Below, in pieces: positions 53,837-61,409 of a stretch of 64,000 nucleotides of DNA. Both the position numbers and the translations under genes were made by a program. Under the pieces are notes generated by a model that did not search any database, was not told the DNA's origin, and saw only the letters and a program-made list of their open reading frames with translations. Within the stretch, counting starts at the first letter, position 1; every line of letters begins with the position of its first letter. Origin of the DNA: Hyphomicrobiales bacterium (GTDB taxonomy: Bacteria > Pseudomonadota > Alphaproteobacteria > Rhodospirillales > JACKKN01); contig JACKKN010000008.1 in assembly GCA_024236415.1 (NCBI GenBank), forward strand, positions 1-64,000, read 5' to 3'.

Positions 53837-54728
53837 CGTCATCGACCTGGCCCTGGAATTCGTCCGCCAGCGGCCGCGCGACGCGGCCCGGGTGCTGGAA
53901 GACCAGCCGCCGGACATGGTGGTCGACTTCCTGACCCGCATCCCCATGGCCACCGCCGGCGGCCTGCTGTCGGCCATGGCGCCGCGCAGCGCCGCCGCGA
54001 TCGTCCGCCACCTGGACCCCGAAACGGCGGCGGCGGTCCTGCGCACCCTGGCGCCGGCGGTCGGCGCGTCCATGCTGCGCCACATGGCGCCGGACCTGCG
54101 CGACCCCGTCCTGGGCCGCCTGCCGACCAAGGTCGCCGTGGTCTGCCGCCTGCTGCTGCGGTTCTCGGAGGACACCGTGGGGGCCTGGATGGACCCCCGC
54201 GCCATCGCCATGCCCGACGACCTGACGGTGGCCGAGACCCTGGCCCGCATCCGCCGCGACGACGAGGCGGCCTCGCACCGGGTTCACGTGCTGGACCGCG
54301 CCATGCGCCTGCGCGGCAGCGTCGCCATGCTCGACCTGGTGCGGGCCGACGACGACCGCCCGCTGGTGGCGCTGATGCACCGGCGCCGCGACACGGTGTG
54401 GGGCCGGACCGCGCTGGAAACCGCCGCCACCCATGCCGTGTGGGAGGACGAGATGGAGCTCGCCGTGGCCGACAGCGACGCCCGCTTCATCGGCGTGCTG
54501 ACCTACGCCGGCCTGCGCCGCGGGCTGCGCCAGTCGGCCACCGTCCACGTCCGCTGGGACCTGGGCGAGGCCCTGACCGAGGTCTCGGGCGCCTTCGCCG
54601 CCGGCATGCAGGGCGGCCTGGAGGCCGCCGCGGCCCTGGTGGCGCCGGTCCTGGCGCCCCGTGAGGGTGCGCGCCGGGGGACGCATCGGGGGACGCATCG
54701 GGGGACATATCGGGGGACACGGCCATGA
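53829..54728 (+). CDS. Stand-alone MgtE N-domain/CBS-like protein
   Basis: 299 residues. Residues 1-125 repeat the helical pattern of the MgtE intracellular N domain (DAARVLEDQPPDMVVDFLTRIPMATAGGLLSAMAPRSAAAIVRHLDPETAAAVLRTLAP). About 130-255 look like two CBS-type motifs (GAWMDPRAIAMPDDLTVAETL, AVADSDARFIGVLTYAGLRRGL). No membrane helices, so it is a separate soluble regulator-like piece. The C-terminal end (RGTHRGTHRGTYRGT) comes from a 12-bp DNA repeat. It overlaps the upstream channel-like gene by 8 bp and mgtE by 4 bp. It may sense Mg2+ for its neighbours (inference). Confidence 0.82.
   Translation: MADVIDLALEFVRQRPRDAARVLEDQPPDMVVDFLTRIPMATAGGLLSAMAPRSAAAIVRHLDPETAAAVLRTLAPAVGASMLRHMAPDLRDPVLGRLPTKVAVVCRLLLRFSEDTVGAWMDPRAIAMPDDLTVAETLARIRRDDEAASHRVHVLDRAMRLRGSVAMLDLVRADDDRPLVALMHRRRDTVWGRTALETAATHAVWEDEMELAVADSDARFIGVLTYAGLRRGLRQSATVHVRWDLGEALTEVSGAFAAGMQGGLEAAAALVAPVLAPREGARRGTHRGTHRGTYRGTRP
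54675..54720 (+). repeat. 12-bp tandem repeat at the MgtE-N/mgtE junction
   Basis: About 3.8 copies of CGGGGGACGCAT (units at 54675, 54687, 54699 with two changes, and a partial at 54711). The repeat encodes RGTH units at the end of one gene. The G-rich run of the last unit, 8 to 13 bases before the mgtE ATG at 54725, can serve as its ribosome site. Confidence 0.85.
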
Positions 54729-56041
54729 CCGCCGCGGCGCCGGCGGCGGTCGACGTCCTCAACCGCCGCTACCTGATCGACTTCCCGCGCGAGGCGGCGC
54801 GTACCATCGAGGGCCTGCCGGTGGACGATTCCGTCGCCCTGCTGGCCGACCAGCCGCCGCGCCTGGTGATTCCCATCTGGGAAGCCCTGGCCCCCGGCGT
54901 TTCCGACGCCCTGATCCAGCACCTGGACGACGCACCGGCGTGCGAGGTGCTGTCGGGGATGGAGGTGGGTCGGGCGGCGGCGATCCTGGGCCGCCTGCCC
55001 GACGAGCGGCAGGACCACCTGCTGGCCCTGCTGGAACCGGGCCGGGCCCGGGACCTGCGCGAGATCATGACCTATCCGCCGGATTCGGCGGGCGCCCTGA
55101 TGGACACCCGGTTCCACGCCTTTCGCGGCGACGTCACCGTCGAGGCGGCGATCCGGCGCATGCGGGCGGCCAGGCAGATGCCGACCCGGCAGCTCAAGCT
55201 GATCGACGCCGACAACCGTTTCAGCGCCATCATACCCATCGAGCGTCTGGTGGTGTCCGACCCGCACGAGACCCTGGCCGCCCTGTCCCAGGCGCCGGTG
55301 GCGGCGGTGACGGCGACGGCGCCGCGCGAGGAGGTGGTCGAGAACCTGGAACGGCTGAAGCTGGAGGAACTGCCGGTGATCGACGCCGACGGCCGGCTGC
55401 TGGGCATCATCCGCTATTCCGGGCTGATCGGCGCCCTGCAGGAGGAAGCCAGCGTCGACATCCAGACCATGGTCGGCGCCAGCAAGGACGAGCGGGCCCT
55501 GTCCAGCAGCTGGTTCGCCGTGCGCAAGCGCCTGCCGTGGCTGCAGATCAACCTGCTGACCGCGTTCCTGGCGGCCTCGGTGGTCGGCGTGTTCGAGGAC
55601 ACCATCGCCCGCTTCACCGCCCTGGCGGTGCTGCTGCCGGTGGTTGCCGGCCAGTCGGGCAACGCCGGCGCCCAGGCCCTGGCCGTGACCATGCGCGGCC
55701 TGGCCCTGCGCGAGATCGGCCTGCGCCACTGGTTCACGGTGATGACCAAGGAAACCGTGGTCGGCGCCCTGAACGGGGTCGGCATCGCCGCGACCACGGC
55801 CATCGGCGTCTATGTCTGGAGCCGCAGCTTCGGGCTGGCCCTGGTGATCGCCATTTCCATGGTGCTGTCCATGGTCGCCGCCGGCATCGCCGGCGCCCTG
55901 GTGCCCATCGGCCTGCAGCGGGTCGGCCAGGACCCGGCCACCTCGTCGTCGATCATCCTGACCACGGTCACCGACATCGCCGGCTTCTTCTCGTTCCTGG
56001 GCATCGCCACCGCGCTGTCGGGGATGCTGGAAGCGGGCTGA
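54725..56041 (+). CDS. mgtE: Magnesium transporter MgtE
   Basis: 438 residues. N domain (about 20-130; LIDFPREAARTIEGLPVDDSVALLADQPPR, and DERQDHLLALLEP), tandem CBS (about 130-255; MTYPPDSAGALMDTRF, LPVIDADGRLLGIIRYSGL) and five C-terminal helices (about 285-435). The ion-path motif LLPVVAGQSGNAGAQALAVTMRGLALREI is intact. MgtE is a dimeric Mg2+ channel closed by Mg2+ bound to the cytoplasmic domains. It overlaps the preceding gene by 4 bp (ATGA). Confidence 0.95.
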   Translation: MTAAAPAAVDVLNRRYLIDFPREAARTIEGLPVDDSVALLADQPPRLVIPIWEALAPGVSDALIQHLDDAPACEVLSGMEVGRAAAILGRLPDERQDHLLALLEPGRARDLREIMTYPPDSAGALMDTRFHAFRGDVTVEAAIRRMRAARQMPTRQLKLIDADNRFSAIIPIERLVVSDPHETLAALSQAPVAAVTATAPREEVVENLERLKLEELPVIDADGRLLGIIRYSGLIGALQEEASVDIQTMVGASKDERALSSSWFAVRKRLPWLQINLLTAFLAASVVGVFEDTIARFTALAVLLPVVAGQSGNAGAQALAVTMRGLALREIGLRHWFTVMTKETVVGALNGVGIAATTAIGVYVWSRSFGLALVIAISMVLSMVAAGIAGALVPIGLQRVGQDPATSSSIILTTVTDIAGFFSFLGIATALSGMLEAG

Positions 56042-56057
56042 GCGGCCCGGCCGGGGC

Positions 56058-56573
56058 CTATTCGTCGTACGAGATCAGGGCGTCGAAGGGGACGTCCAGC
56101 TTGCCGCGGCCTTTGAGGAAGGTCAGCTCGATGATGCAGGCGGTGCCCACCACCTGGGCGCCGACCTTGTCGAACAGCGCGCAGGCCGCGGCCATGGTGC
56201 CGCCGGTGGCCAGCAGGTCGTCCAGCACCACCACACGCTGCCCCGGGGCCACGGCGTCGTCCTGGATCTCGATGGTGTCGCTGCCGTATTCCAGGTCGTA
56301 CTCGTAGGGGATGGTGCCGCCCGGCAGCTTGCCCTTCTTGCGCACCATGGTGAACCCCAGCCCCAGCTTCAGGGCCAGCGGCGCCGCCACCAGGAACCCG
56401 CGCGACTCGATGCCGGCCAGGATGTCGGGCTGGTGGCGCGAGATCATCTTGGCCATGCGCCCCATGGCCACGCCCCAGGCGTCGGCGTGGGACAGCAGGG
56501 TGGAGACGTCGTAGAACAGGATCCCCGGCTTGGGGAAATCCGGGATGGCGCGGATGTAGTCCTTGATATCCAT
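56058..56573 (-). CDS. apt: Adenine phosphoribosyltransferase
   Basis: 171 residues, usual length. It makes AMP from adenine and PRPP. The PRPP loop VVVLDDLLATGGTMAAA (about 120-136), the IESRGFLVAAPLA motif and N-terminal IRAIPDFPKPGILFYDVSTLL are all typical. The ATG at 56573 gives MDIKDYIRAIPDFP; the longer frame to 56702 enters the divergent promoter. It converges with mgtE, 16 bp between stops. Confidence 0.96.
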   Translation of the reverse strand: MDIKDYIRAIPDFPKPGILFYDVSTLLSHADAWGVAMGRMAKMISRHQPDILAGIESRGFLVAAPLALKLGLGFTMVRKKGKLPGGTIPYEYDLEYGSDTIEIQDDAVAPGQRVVVLDDLLATGGTMAAACALFDKVGAQVVGTACIIELTFLKGRGKLDVPFDALISYDE

Positions 56574-56685
56574 GGTCGGGCTCTGGTGCTCCCCTGGTTT
56601 CCGGGCCTGGCGGCGCGGCCGCCGGCCCCCCGGGTGTACCCCCTTTCCCGCCGCCGCGCAACGCGGCCCGGCCCGGGCCCGGGGA

Positions 56686-56754
56686 TGCAACATTTGTCGC
56701 AAAACGATTCATAAATCATTCGAATGTTGCAACAGGCGGGGAAGCTGCTATGAT
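56686..56754 (+). promoter_or_regulatory. Promoter with overlapping inverted-repeat operator before the RpiR-family gene
   Basis: TGCAACATT (56686-56694) and AATGTTGCA (56723-56731) are perfect 9-bp inverted arms. The right arm is part of the palindrome TGTTGCAACA (56725-56734). A promoter fits: TTGCAA (56727-56732), 16-bp spacer, TATGAT (56749-56754). The right operator half therefore covers the -35 box, which suits repression, probably by the RpiR protein itself. Confidence 0.65.
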
Positions 56755-56817
56755 CCCGGCAAAGGGGAAAAACCCCGGTCGGTTTACAGGCGGTCCATGA
56801 ACAGGGAGAGGTGCGCG

Positions 56818-57690
56818 GTGGAATACGGCGCGCTGAGCATCAAGCTTTCGCAATCCTTCTCGACCCTCAGCCCGCAACTGCGGCAGGCGGCCCGGCACGT
56901 CTCGAGCCGGCCCGACGACGTGGCGCTGATGTCCATGCGCGCCCTGGCCGACGAGGCCGGGGTCCATCCCTCGACCATGGTGCGCCTGGCCCAGGCCCTG
57001 GGCTTCCGCGGCTACCGCGAGTTCCGCCGCCCGTTCCAGGAGCGCCTGCGGGTGCGGCCCCGGGGCTATCTGGCCCGGGCCCGCGACCTGCAGGGGCGCG
57101 AGGACCGCGCCACCGCCAGCCTGCTGGCCGAGGTGGCCGGCGCCGCCGAAACCAACCTGAAGGAGGCCTTCGGCCGCAACAGCCCCGAGCAGTTCGCCCG
57201 CGCCGCCGCGGCCCTGGCCGGGGCGGCGCGCATCTTCGTGGTCGGGCAGCGCGGCTCGTACCCCATCGGGTTCTATTTCCACTACGCCTACAGCATGTTC
57301 CGCGGCAACGCCGTGCTGGTGGACGGCCGCGGCGGCACCTTCGCCGACGAGCTGCGCTCGCTGACCGGGGCCGACGCGGTGCTGGCGCTCAGCTCCACCC
57401 CCTACGGCGCCGAGACCGTGCGCGCCGTGGCCTTCGCCCGCGACCGCGGCGCCACGGTGGTGGCCATCACCGACAACCGGGTGTCGCCCCTGGCCAAGAA
57501 CGCCGACCACACGCTGCTGGCCAGCATCGACAGCCCGTCGTTCTTCCAGTCCGCGGTGGCGGCCATGGCCACGGCCGAGGCCCTGGTGCTGCTGATCCTG
57601 GCCGGAGCCGGCGGCGAGGCCCTGCGCGCCATCGCCGACAGCGAGCGGCAGTTGGACAAGTTCCGCGCCTATTGGCGCGACGGCGAGTGA
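56818..57690 (+). CDS. RpiR-family transcriptional regulator (MurR/RpiR)
   Basis: 290 residues. An N-terminal HTH_6 domain (about 5-85; LSQSFSTLSPQLRQAARHVSSRPDDVALMSMRALADEAGVHPSTMVRLAQALGFRGYREFR) and a C-terminal SIS sugar-phosphate-binding domain (about 120-260; IFVVGQRGSYPIGFYFHYA, AVLALSSTPYGAETVRAVAFARDRGATVVAITD). The GTG at 56818 follows AGGGAGAGG; an ATG at 56797 would add seven residues. First gene of the aminotransferase-BKACE-TRAP cluster, starting 15 bp before the next gene. Confidence 0.9.
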   Translation: MEYGALSIKLSQSFSTLSPQLRQAARHVSSRPDDVALMSMRALADEAGVHPSTMVRLAQALGFRGYREFRRPFQERLRVRPRGYLARARDLQGREDRATASLLAEVAGAAETNLKEAFGRNSPEQFARAAAALAGAARIFVVGQRGSYPIGFYFHYAYSMFRGNAVLVDGRGGTFADELRSLTGADAVLALSSTPYGAETVRAVAFARDRGATVVAITDNRVSPLAKNADHTLLASIDSPSFFQSAVAAMATAEALVLLILAGAGGEALRAIADSERQLDKFRAYWRDGE

Positions 57691-57704
57691 AAGGCTTGCA
57701 CACC

Positions 57705-59054
57705 ATGACGTCCCAGACCCCCACCCACGTGTTCCACCGCGACCTGAAGGGCACCATGCCGGTCGCCTCCCACGGTGACGGCATCCGCATCGTCGACACG
57801 GCCGGCAAGGCCTATATCGACGCCTCGGGCGGCGCCGCCGTCTCGTGCCTGGGCCACAGCCACCCGGTGGTGATCCAGGCCATCAAGGACCAGCTCGACC
57901 GCATCCCCTTCGTGCACTCGGGGTTCTTCACCTCGCCGGTGGCCGAGGAACTGGCCGACCTGATGATCGAGGACGCGCCGGCCGGCATGGCCAAGGTGTA
58001 CTTCACCTCGGGCGGGTCCGAGTCCATGGAGGCGGCGCTGAAGATGGCGCGCCAGTACTGCATCGAGGTCGGCCAGTCGCAGCGCACCCGGTTCATCGCC
58101 CGCCAGCAGAGCTACCACGGCAACACCCTGGGCGCCCTGGCCGTGGGCGGCAACGTGTGGCGGCGCGCGCCGTACCAGCCGATCCTGATCGAGACCACGC
58201 ACGTGCCGCCCTGCTACGCCTACCGCCACCAGCGCGCCGACGAGACGGCCGAGGAATACGGCCGGCGCGTCGCCGACGAGCTGGACCGGACCATCCGCGA
58301 ACTGGGGCCCGAGACCGTCTGCGCCTTCATCGCCGAGACCGTGGTCGGCGCCACCGCCGGGGTGCTGCCGCCGGTGCCGGGGTACTTCCAGCGCATCCGC
58401 GAGATCTGCGACCGCCACGGCGTGCTGCTGATCCTGGACGAGGTCATGTGCGGCATGGGCCGCACCGGCACGCTGTACGCCTGCGAGCAGGAGGGCGTGT
58501 CGCCCGACCTGCTGACCGTGGCCAAGGGATTGGGCGCCGGCTACCAGCCCATCGGCGCGGTGGTGGTGTCGGGCAAGGTGCACGACGCCTTCGCCCGGGG
58601 CTCCGGCGCGTTCCAGCACGGCCACACCTACATGGGTCACGCCACCGCCTGCGCCGGGTCGCTGGCGGTGCAGAAGGCGATCCGCGACGGCGATCTGCTG
58701 GAAAACGTGCGGCGCCAGGGCGCTTACCTGGGCGAGCGCCTGGCGGCGCGCCTGGGACAGCACGCCAACATCGGCGACATCCGCGGCCGCGGCCTGTTCT
58801 GGGGCGTCGAGCTGGTGGCCGACCGCGATTCCAAGGAGCCCTTCGACCCCAAGCTGGGCCTGCACAAGCGCATCAAGGCGGCGGCCATGGACCGCGGCCT
58901 GATCTGCTACCCCGGCGGCGGCACCGCCGACGGGGTGCGCGGCGACCACATCCTGCTGGCGCCGCCGTTCATCGTCGAGGCCGGCGACATCGACGAGATC
59001 GTCGAGCGCCTGGCCGGCGCCATCGGCGACTCCCTGGGGCAGATCGGTGCCTGA
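57705..59054 (+). CDS. Class III PLP-dependent aminotransferase
   Basis: 449 residues. Family marks: YIDASGGAAVSCLGHSHP, FTSGGSESMEAALKMARQY, QQSYHGNTLGALAVGG, LILDEVMCGMGRTGTLYACE with the PLP-contacting aspartate, and the PLP lysine in LLTVAKGLGAGYQPIGAVVVSG. Class III enzymes move the amino group of omega-amino or beta-amino compounds. AAAGG precedes the ATG by 11 bases. It lies between the RpiR regulator and the BKACE gene, which starts 8 bp inside its end. The specific substrate is unknown. Confidence 0.93.
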   Translation: MTSQTPTHVFHRDLKGTMPVASHGDGIRIVDTAGKAYIDASGGAAVSCLGHSHPVVIQAIKDQLDRIPFVHSGFFTSPVAEELADLMIEDAPAGMAKVYFTSGGSESMEAALKMARQYCIEVGQSQRTRFIARQQSYHGNTLGALAVGGNVWRRAPYQPILIETTHVPPCYAYRHQRADETAEEYGRRVADELDRTIRELGPETVCAFIAETVVGATAGVLPPVPGYFQRIREICDRHGVLLILDEVMCGMGRTGTLYACEQEGVSPDLLTVAKGLGAGYQPIGAVVVSGKVHDAFARGSGAFQHGHTYMGHATACAGSLAVQKAIRDGDLLENVRRQGAYLGERLAARLGQHANIGDIRGRGLFWGVELVADRDSKEPFDPKLGLHKRIKAAAMDRGLICYPGGGTADGVRGDHILLAPPFIVEAGDIDEIVERLAGAIGDSLGQIGA

Positions 59055-59943
59055 CGTGGCGGCCAGCCCCGTGGCCAGCCCCGTGGCCAACCCGGGGGCC
59101 GGCGCGGCGCCGGCCCCGGCGCCCTGGACCCCGTTCGTGGTGTCCGTGGCGCCCAACGGCGCCAAGCGCGGCAAGGCCGACCACCCGGCCCTGCCCGTCA
59201 CCGCCGACGAGGTGGCCGAGGCGGCGGCGCGCTGCCACGCCGCCGGGGCGGCGCTGCTGCACCTGCACGTGCGCGACCGTGACGGCGGCCACCTGCTGGA
59301 CGCCGACGCCTACCGCGCCGCCACGGCGGCCGTGCGGGCGCGGGTCGGCGACGGCCTGATCGTGCAGGTGACCACCGAGGCCGTGGGCATCTACACCCCG
59401 GACCAGCAGATGGCCGTGGTCCGCGACCTGCGGCCCGAGGCGGCCACCGTGGCGATCCGCGAGCTGGTGCCCGACGCCGCCGCCGAGGCCGCCGCGGGCG
59501 ACTTCTTCGCCTGGATGCACCGCCAGCGGGTGATGGCCCAGTACATCCTCTATTCCGCCGACGACCTGGCCTGGTTCCGCGACCTGCGCCGCCGCGGCGT
59601 GGTGCCGGGCGCGCGGGTGTCGGTGCTGTTCGTGCTGGGGCGCTACACGCGGGGCCAGGTCTCGACTCCGGCCGACCTGGTGCCCTTCCTGGCCGACCCC
59701 GGCGACGGGTCCGAGACCTGGTCCATGTGCGCCTTCGGCCCGCGCGAGGGGGCCTGCGCCCTGGCCGCGGCGGCCCTGGGCGGCCACGCCCGGGTCGGGT
59801 TCGAGAACAACATGGCGCTGAACGACGGCACCCCGGCGCCGGACAACGCCGCCCTGGTGGCCCAGGCCGCCGCCGGCGCCGCCGCCCTGGGCCGGCCCCT
59901 GGCCGACGCTGCCGCGGCCCGCGACCTGTGGGCGGCGGCATGA
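59047..59943 (+). CDS. BKACE-family beta-keto acid cleavage enzyme (DUF849)
   Basis: 298 residues, start GTG at 59047 inside the end of the aminotransferase gene. The TIM barrel of BKACE: PFVVSVAPNGAKRGKADHPALPVTADEVAEAA, metal-binding LLHLHVRD, VQVTTEAVGIYTPDQQ, and the C-terminal FGPREGACALAAAALGGHARVGFENN. BKACEs condense a beta-keto acid with acetyl-CoA and cleave it to acetoacetate and a new CoA ester; 3-keto-5-aminohexanoate cleavage (Kce) is the model case. Members differ in specificity. The first 25 residues (PVASPVANPGAG) are a short low-complexity repeat not usual in the family. Confidence 0.9.
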   Translation: MPDVAASPVASPVANPGAGAAPAPAPWTPFVVSVAPNGAKRGKADHPALPVTADEVAEAAARCHAAGAALLHLHVRDRDGGHLLDADAYRAATAAVRARVGDGLIVQVTTEAVGIYTPDQQMAVVRDLRPEAATVAIRELVPDAAAEAAAGDFFAWMHRQRVMAQYILYSADDLAWFRDLRRRGVVPGARVSVLFVLGRYTRGQVSTPADLVPFLADPGDGSETWSMCAFGPREGACALAAAALGGHARVGFENNMALNDGTPAPDNAALVAQAAAGAAALGRPLADAAAARDLWAAA

Positions 59944-59991
59944 ACGGGCGCGGCGCGGGGGCGGCACGCCCGGGTTTTGCCGACAAGGGGG

Positions 59992-60019
59992 TTGTTCGCC
60001 CCCCAGGCGTTTGTAAAAT
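59992..60019 (+). promoter_or_regulatory. Promoter candidate for the TAXI-TRAP genes
   Basis: TTGTTC (59992-59997), 16-bp spacer and TAAAAT (60014-60019), the only AT-rich place in the 295-bp gap after the BKACE gene. It would allow transport genes to be transcribed apart from the enzymes. Confidence 0.5.
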
Positions 60020-60070
60020 AACGACAAGCGGCCGCGATCCCCATTCGACGGCCCAGGGAGGAGAGAACAG

Positions 60071-60235
60071 GTGACCGGACCCATGCAACCGGCACGACCG
60101 GAACGGGCGCCGCCGCGGCGGACCCGCACCGCGATCCTACGACCCATGGCCGGCGGCAGCCGGGAGGCCGCGGGGCGATCCGCCCCGGGACCAGGACGTT
60201 TCACTCGAACCCATTGCAAAAAGGGAGGTATTTGA
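60071..60235 (+). CDS. Possible 54-aa leader reading frame upstream of the TAXI gene
   Basis: A GTG at 60071, about nine bases after GGGAGGAG, opens a frame of 54 codons that ends TGA at 60233-60235, 3 bp before the TAXI start. The peptide is very basic (rich in R, P, A, G) and without similarity that I recognise. Its good ribosome site and its end close to the next start suggest translational coupling, but the frame could also be chance in GC-rich DNA. Confidence 0.35.
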   Translation: MTGPMQPARPERAPPRRTRTAILRPMAGGSREAAGRSAPGPGRFTRTHCKKGGI

Positions 60236-60238
60236 CTC

Positions 60239-61216
60239 ATGAAGCGACTTTCCGTTTCCCTTCTCGCCCTGGCCCTGACGGCCGGCGCGGCTTCGATCTC
60301 CGGCGGCACGTCCGCCACGGCGGCCGAATTCATCACCATCGGCACCGGCGGCGTCACCGGCGTGTACTACCCCACCGGCGGCGCCATCTGCCGCCTGGTC
60401 AACAAGGGCCGCAAGGAGCATGGGGTGCGCTGTTCGGTGGAGAGCACGGGCGGTTCCGTCTACAACCTGAACACCATCCGCGCCGGGGAGCTGGACATGG
60501 GCGTGGCCCAGTCCGACTGGCAGTACCATGCCTACCACGGCACCTCCAAGTTCGCCGAAGCCGGCCCCGACAAGGAGCTGCGCGCGGTGTTCTCGGTGCA
60601 CCCCGAGCCGTTCACGGTGGTGGCCCGCGCCGACGCCGGCATCAAGGATTTCATGGACCTGAAGGGCAAGCGGGTCAACGTGGGCAACCCGGGCTCGGGC
60701 CAGCGCGGCACCATGGAGGTGCTGATGCAGGCCCTGGGCTGGACCATGGACGACTTCGCCCTGGCCTCCGAGCTGAAGTCCTCGGAGCAGTCCAAGGCCC
60801 TGTGCGACAACAAGATCGACGCCATGGTGTTCACCGTCGGCCACCCCAGCGGCTCGATCAAGGAGGCCACCACCTCGTGCGACAGCGTGCTGGTCAGCGT
60901 CACCGGCCCGGCCGTCGACAAGCTGGTGGCGGACAACGCCTACTACCGCTATGCCACCATCCCCGGCGGCATGTACCGCGGCACCCCCGACGACGTGAAG
61001 ACCTTCGGCGTCGGCGCCACCTTCGTCAGCTCGACCCGGACCCCGGCCGACGTGGTGTACACGGTGGTCAAGGCCGTGTTCGAGAACTTCGACCAGTTCC
61101 AGAAGCTGCATCCCGCCTTCGCCAACCTGAAGAAGGAGGAGATGATCAAGGACGGCCTGTCGGCGCCCCTGCACGACGGCGCGATCAAGTACTACAAGGA
61201 AGCGGGCCTGATGTAG
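60239..61216 (+). CDS. TAXI-family TRAP transporter binding protein
   Basis: 325 residues. Signal peptide LSVSLLALALTAGAASISGG, cut near TAAA. The family pattern is ITIGTGGVTGVYYPTGGAICRLVNKGR, VESTGGSVYNLNTIRAGELDMGVAQSDWQYHAYHG, HPEPFTVVARADAGIKDFMDLKGKRVNVGNPGSGQRGTME. It delivers substrate to the fused TRAP permease gene downstream. TAXI proteins of this type often bind glutamate- or other dicarboxylate-like compounds, but the ligand is not predicted. AAAAAGGGAGG precedes the ATG. A strong hairpin follows its stop. Confidence 0.93.
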   Translation: MKRLSVSLLALALTAGAASISGGTSATAAEFITIGTGGVTGVYYPTGGAICRLVNKGRKEHGVRCSVESTGGSVYNLNTIRAGELDMGVAQSDWQYHAYHGTSKFAEAGPDKELRAVFSVHPEPFTVVARADAGIKDFMDLKGKRVNVGNPGSGQRGTMEVLMQALGWTMDDFALASELKSSEQSKALCDNKIDAMVFTVGHPSGSIKEATTSCDSVLVSVTGPAVDKLVADNAYYRYATIPGGMYRGTPDDVKTFGVGATFVSSTRTPADVVYTVVKAVFENFDQFQKLHPAFANLKKEEMIKDGLSAPLHDGAIKYYKEAGLM

Positions 61217-61233
61217 GCCCGCACGCCTTCGGC

Positions 61234-61258
61234 GGGGGAGCGGCGGCGCCGCTCCCCC
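61234..61258 (+). promoter_or_regulatory. Intercistronic hairpin after the TAXI binding-protein gene
   Basis: GGGGGAGCGGC (61234-61244) and its complement (61248-61258) form a perfect 11-bp stem with a 3-nt loop, 18 bp after the stop. The tail CGGCCCTTTC is only weakly T-rich. It probably stabilises or attenuates the message so that more binding protein than permease is made. Confidence 0.7.
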
Positions 61259-61409
61259 GGCCCTTTCATCGACACTTTGGCGGCGGCCCGCACCGGAAAC
61301 GCGACGTGCGAGATCGCGGGGCCGCCCTCGTTCCTTGGGGGAGGGGACAGGGCCCGGCCGCGCGCGGCGCCGGACGGCCCGATCGTGGTGCAGAGAAGGA
61401 ACGGCGGAC

